Positions 5,779 to 8,756 of a stretch of DNA of 8,756 nt are shown piece by piece (position 1 is the first letter of the stretch; every line of letters starts with the position of its first letter). This stretch comes from Spirochaetota bacterium (lineage in GTDB: Bacteria; Spirochaetota; Spirochaetia; DTKZ01). Below the pieces are notes generated by a model, which was given only the letters and a program-made list of their open reading frames with translations, was not told the origin of the DNA and ran no database searches. The DNA is taken from positions 1 through 8,756 of the forward strand of contig JAKQWJ010000301.1 of NCBI GenBank assembly GCA_029562045.1, given 5' to 3'. Made by a program: the position numbers and the translations under genes.

Positions 5779-5845
5779 AGGGGGATACGAAATTGCCGTC
5801 GCGCAGTGACCGTCAAGCCGAAAAAGTGAAGGAGGATCATTGTCC

Positions 5846-6997
5846 ATGAAAAAAGCGGTTCTTTTTGTCGCCGTGACCGCCCTCATGCTCACCGGGCTCC
5901 CCCGGACGGCGCAGGCCGCCGATCCGGTGGTCATCGGGCTGCAGGGGCCCATCACCGGCCCCTGGGCTTACGAGGGGGAAATGGCCAGGAGGTCCTGCGA
6001 GATCGCCGCGGAGCTCATCAACAAGAAGGGAGGCATCCTGGGGGGCCGGAAGGTGGAGGTCCGGGTGGTGGACGACGCGGGGGAGCCGAAGACCGGAGCC
6101 CTGGCGGCGCAGAAACTGGTGGGCCAGAAGGATGTGGTGGCGGCGGTGGCCACCTACGGGTCCTCCATCAGCGAGACCGCCTCGACCATCTACGAGAAGT
6201 TCAAGAAGGTCAACATCGGCTACGGCGTCACCGCGGTGCGGCTGACCCAGCGGGGTTTTAAATACTTCTTCCGCACCTGCGGGCGGGACGACTCCCAGGG
6301 GGCCTTCTTCGCCAAAGAGGTGCCCTCCCGCTTCAACGCCCGGCGGATCGCCATCATGCACGACAACACCGCCTTCGGAAAGGGCCTGGCGGAGGACACC
6401 CGGAAGGCCCTGCAGGACCTGGCCGGGACGGCCAGGGTGGAGGTCGTCTTCTACGACGCCGTCACCCCCGGGGAGAAGGACTTCCGGGTCATCCTGACCA
6501 AGCTGCGGGAGGCCCGGCCCGATGTGTGGTACTACACCGGGTACTACGCCGAAGCGGCCCTCCTGGTGAGCCAGGCCCGCTCCATCGGCGTCACCTGCCC
6601 CTTCGTGGGGGGGAACGCCGCCATCAACGACGAATTCGTCAAGATCGCCGGGATCGAGATCGCCAAAGGCTGCTACATGACCAACGAACCCCTCCCGTCG
6701 GACCTTCCCTACCCCGAGGCCAGGGAGTTCCTGGACGCCTACCGGGCGAAGTTCGGGGAGATCCCCTCCAGCCCCTGGCCCATCTACGCCGCGGACGCCC
6801 TGAACATCATCGCCCACTCCATCGACAAGACCGGCTCCACCAGGGCGGAGGTCCTGGCGGATTACCTGCGGGACAAGGTGAACGGGGTCCCGGGGATCAC
6901 CGGGCCCATCGGCTTCACCCCCCAGGGCGACCGGGAAGGGGTTCCCTTCTACCTCTACGTCGTGGACGCCTCAGGCAGGATAACTGTGGCGAAATAG
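5846..6997 (+). CDS. livK: Branched-chain amino acid ABC transporter, periplasmic substrate-binding protein
   Basis: A 383-residue protein. The ATG at 5846 is preferred because GGAGGA (5831-5836) is 9 nt upstream; an in-frame TTG at 5840 lies too close to that site. The signal peptide runs from MKKAVLF to TAQA, with cleavage probably after residue 24. The mature start DPVVIGLQGPITGPWAYEG is the type I periplasmic-binding fold entry typical of LivJ/LivK proteins, where this loop helps bind the ligand amino and carboxyl groups. Later blocks (ELINKKGGILGGRKVEV, YAADALNII, ITGPIGFTPQGDR) follow the family throughout. It delivers ligand to the LivHM permease encoded 5 nt downstream. The family also includes binders of other amino acids, amides, urea and aromatic compounds, so leucine/isoleucine/valine specificity is the default guess, not proven. 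Confidence 0.9.
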   Translation: MKKAVLFVAVTALMLTGLPRTAQAADPVVIGLQGPITGPWAYEGEMARRSCEIAAELINKKGGILGGRKVEVRVVDDAGEPKTGALAAQKLVGQKDVVAAVATYGSSISETASTIYEKFKKVNIGYGVTAVRLTQRGFKYFFRTCGRDDSQGAFFAKEVPSRFNARRIAIMHDNTAFGKGLAEDTRKALQDLAGTARVEVVFYDAVTPGEKDFRVILTKLREARPDVWYYTGYYAEAALLVSQARSIGVTCPFVGGNAAINDEFVKIAGIEIAKGCYMTNEPLPSDLPYPEAREFLDAYRAKFGEIPSSPWPIYAADALNIIAHSIDKTGSTRAEVLADYLRDKVNGVPGITGPIGFTPQGDREGVPFYLYVVDASGRITVAK

Positions 6998-7002
6998 CCT
7001 GG

Positions 7003-7914
7003 ATGCGGGTTTTTCTCGAGCAGGTCATAAACGGACTCACCATCGGTTCGTTCTATGCGCTCATCGCCCTGGGCTACTCGATGGTCTACGGCATCCTGAA
7101 GCTCATCAATTTCGCCCACGGCGATTTTTTCACCTTGGGGTCCTACCTGGGCTACACCTTCCTGGTCTTCGGCTCCGCCGCCCTCACCTCCCGTCTGGGG
7201 ATCTGGGGAGGGATGGTTCTGGTGACGGCGGCCTCCGCCCTCTGCGTGGCCCTGGTGGGCATCGGGGTGGAGCGGGCGGCCTACCGGCCCATCTACCCCG
7301 CCGGGCGGCTCCCCGCGGTGGTCTCCGCCCTGGGGGCCTCCATTTTTCTGCAGAACGCGGTGATGGTCCTCTGGGGGCCCCGCTACCGGGCCTACCCGGC
7401 GGAACTCATCCCCGACACGGCCCTCGCCTGGGGGGGCATCCATGTCAGCCTGCTCCAGCTGGTGATCCTGCTGGTCTCCTTCGCCCTCATGGGGGCGCTG
7501 TACGTCATCATCCAGAGGACCCTCTTCGGGGCGGCGGTGCGGGCAACGGCGCTGGACCGGGACACCGCCTCGCTGATGGGAATCAACTTCAACAAGGTGA
7601 TTCTCTTCATCTTCACCCTGGGGCCGGCGCTGGGGGCGGTCACCGGAGTCATGGTGGGGCTCTACTACCGGCAGATCAGCTTCACCATGGGCTGGAACTA
7701 CGGGCTCAAGGCCTTCACCGCCACCATCCTCGGGGGCATCGGCAGCCTGCCGGGGGCCATGTTCGGGGGCCTCATTCTGGGGCTCCTGGAGATGCTGGGG
7801 GGGGCCTACATCTCCGCGGCCTGGAAGGATGTGTTCGTTTTCCTCATCCTCATCCTGGTCCTGATCTTCCGGCCCACCGGGCTCTTCGGTGAAAAAACGG
7901 CGGAGAAGGTCTAG
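7003..7914 (+). CDS. livH: Branched-chain amino acid ABC transporter permease LivH
   Basis: A 303-residue inner-membrane permease beginning MRVFLEQVINGLTIGSFYAL, the usual LivH start, followed by ALGYSMVYGILKLINFAHGD, another family signature. About eight hydrophobic segments are visible. The cytoplasmic EAA-like loop that docks the ATPase is at ~179-200 (RATALDRDTASLMGIN), followed by the permease-fold helix. GGIGSLPGAMFGGLILGLLE (244-263) and FRPTGLFGEK near the C-terminus are also typical. The ATG at 7003 is 5 nt after the binding-protein stop; no clear ribosome site is present, so re-initiation by terminating ribosomes is likely. It pairs with LivM to form the membrane channel. Confidence 0.93.
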   Translation: MRVFLEQVINGLTIGSFYALIALGYSMVYGILKLINFAHGDFFTLGSYLGYTFLVFGSAALTSRLGIWGGMVLVTAASALCVALVGIGVERAAYRPIYPAGRLPAVVSALGASIFLQNAVMVLWGPRYRAYPAELIPDTALAWGGIHVSLLQLVILLVSFALMGALYVIIQRTLFGAAVRATALDRDTASLMGINFNKVILFIFTLGPALGAVTGVMVGLYYRQISFTMGWNYGLKAFTATILGGIGSLPGAMFGGLILGLLEMLGGAYISAAWKDVFVFLILILVLIFRPTGLFGEKTAEKV

Positions 7915-7916
7915 GC

Positions 7917-8756
7917 ATGACGAGGCTCCCGACCCTGTTCCGGAAAATTCCGCTCCCGCCCCGCGCCGGGTTCCTCCCGGCGGCGGCGGCGCTGTTCATC
8001 CTCTACCCCTTCCTGGCGGGGGACTACCTCATCGACATAGCCTTTTTCTTCGGCATCTACGCCCTCCTGGGCCTGAGCCTGAACATCGTCCTGGGGGAGG
8101 TGGGACTCTTCGATCTGGGCCACGCCGGTTTCTATGCCATCGGGGCCTACACCACCGCCATCCTGAACACTCAGCTGGGAGTCCCGACGCTGCTCCTCCT
8201 GCCGGTGAGCGCCGCGGCGGCTGCCCTCTTCGCCTTCCTGGTCTGCTCCCCCATCATCCACCTCCGGGGGGATTACCTCTGCGTGGTGACCATCGGCATG
8301 GGGGAGATCATCCGGCTGGCCCTGATCAACAACCCCTTCGAGCTCACCGGGGGGCCCAACGGGGTCTTCGGGGTGGACTTCCCCGGCATCGGGGATTTCT
8401 TCGTCATCGATTCTTCCATAAAATTCTACTTCTTCGTCTGGCTCGTTGTGGCCCTCTCCGCCGCGGGGCTCCTGCGGCTGCAGCGGTCCCGCATCGGCCG
8501 GGCCTGGAACTATATCCGGGAGGACGAAACCGCCGCAGCGGCGGCGGGGATCGACGTGCGCTCCTACAAGCTCCTGGCCTTCGTCCTGGGGGCGGGGCTG
8601 GCGGGGGCGGCGGGGAACATCTACGCCGCCAAGCTGATGTGCGTCTCCCCCGAGAGCTTCACCTTCTGGGAGTCCTGCCTGATGTTCTGCATCGTCCTCA
8701 TCGGCGGCATGGGCTCGGTCCCGGGGGTCCTGGTGGGCGCGGCCTTCGTCAGCCTC
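7917..8756 (+). CDS. livM: Branched-chain amino acid ABC transporter permease LivM (cut by window end)
   Basis: The frame is open from ATG 7917 to the last base (280 codons seen, no stop). It starts 2 nt after the livH stop, so the genes are tightly coupled. After a basic, proline-rich N-terminus come membrane helices and the LivM signature LSLNIVLGEVGLFDLGHAGF (53-72), then GAYTTAIL, LRGDYLCVVTIGMGEIIRL and NPFELTGGPNGV. The ATPase-docking loop is at ~201-222 (REDETAAAAAGIDVRSYKLL), followed by AFVLGAGLAGAAG. LIGGMGSVPG near the end is the usual penultimate motif, so only about 30-50 residues should be missing. With LivH it forms the heterodimeric transmembrane pore; the ATPases LivG and LivF are expected just downstream. 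Confidence 0.92.
   Translation, partial: MTRLPTLFRKIPLPPRAGFLPAAAALFILYPFLAGDYLIDIAFFFGIYALLGLSLNIVLGEVGLFDLGHAGFYAIGAYTTAILNTQLGVPTLLLLPVSAAAAALFAFLVCSPIIHLRGDYLCVVTIGMGEIIRLALINNPFELTGGPNGVFGVDFPGIGDFFVIDSSIKFYFFVWLVVALSAAGLLRLQRSRIGRAWNYIREDETAAAAAGIDVRSYKLLAFVLGAGLAGAAGNIYAAKLMCVSPESFTFWESCLMFCIVLIGGMGSVPGVLVGAAFVSL

Noticed and set aside
5837..6817. 326-codon minus-strand ORF opposite the Liv binding protein
   Set aside because: Gly/Val/Asp/His-rich shadow translation with no motif; the plus strand encodes a complete binding protein with signal peptide and ribosome site.
1..8756. CRISPR array, tRNA or rRNA genes, transposase
   Set aside because: No regularly spaced repeats, no cloverleaf or rRNA sequence, and no transposase or integrase coding sequence were seen in reading the window.

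Overview
The window comes from a GC-rich bacterium (about two thirds G+C by eye), with one conspicuously AT-rich patch at about 208-835. Two lipoboxes, a predicted outer-membrane protein and a periplasmic binding protein point to a diderm (Gram-negative) cell, probably an anaerobe of spirochaete, Synergistetes or deltaproteobacterial type. The phylum cannot be fixed from this sequence. Two genes are cut by the window edges.

Left end (1-835) looks like the worn edge of a defence island. It holds the last 68 codons of a type I restriction subunit (HsdR). Running towards it on the minus strand is an AT-rich MNT nucleotidyltransferase / HEPN toxin-antitoxin pair that no six-frame ORF finder would report. 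The nucleotidyltransferase still has its promoter, ribosome binding site and GS...SDxD active-site motif, but one extra base in a T6 run breaks its frame. The HEPN partner is frameshifted and truncated, and its similarity ends exactly at the hsdR stop codon.

Middle (873-4479) holds four envelope genes arranged head to head. On the minus strand a small SH3-domain lipoprotein is translationally coupled to a DUF445 membrane protein. On the plus strand a predicted outer-membrane beta-barrel protein is coupled (GTGA overlap) to a caspase-like lipoprotein with an intact His/Cys dyad and an EF-hand-type calcium loop. Two sigma70-like promoters each lie on the far side of the opposing start region, so the two transcripts should overlap at their 5' ends. 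This is the part most likely to hold an undescribed system: a calcium-responsive, surface-anchored caspase homologue paired with a barrel protein.

Right part (4634-8756) is ordinary metabolism and transport. A complete type I-alpha DAHP synthase (first step of aromatic amino acid synthesis) is on the minus strand. Divergent from it is the start of a branched-chain amino acid ABC transporter operon: binding protein, LivH permease and LivM permease. The operon is driven by a TTGACA-type promoter set among unusual G-runs. LivM is cut by the window end, and the ATPases LivG/LivF would be expected next.
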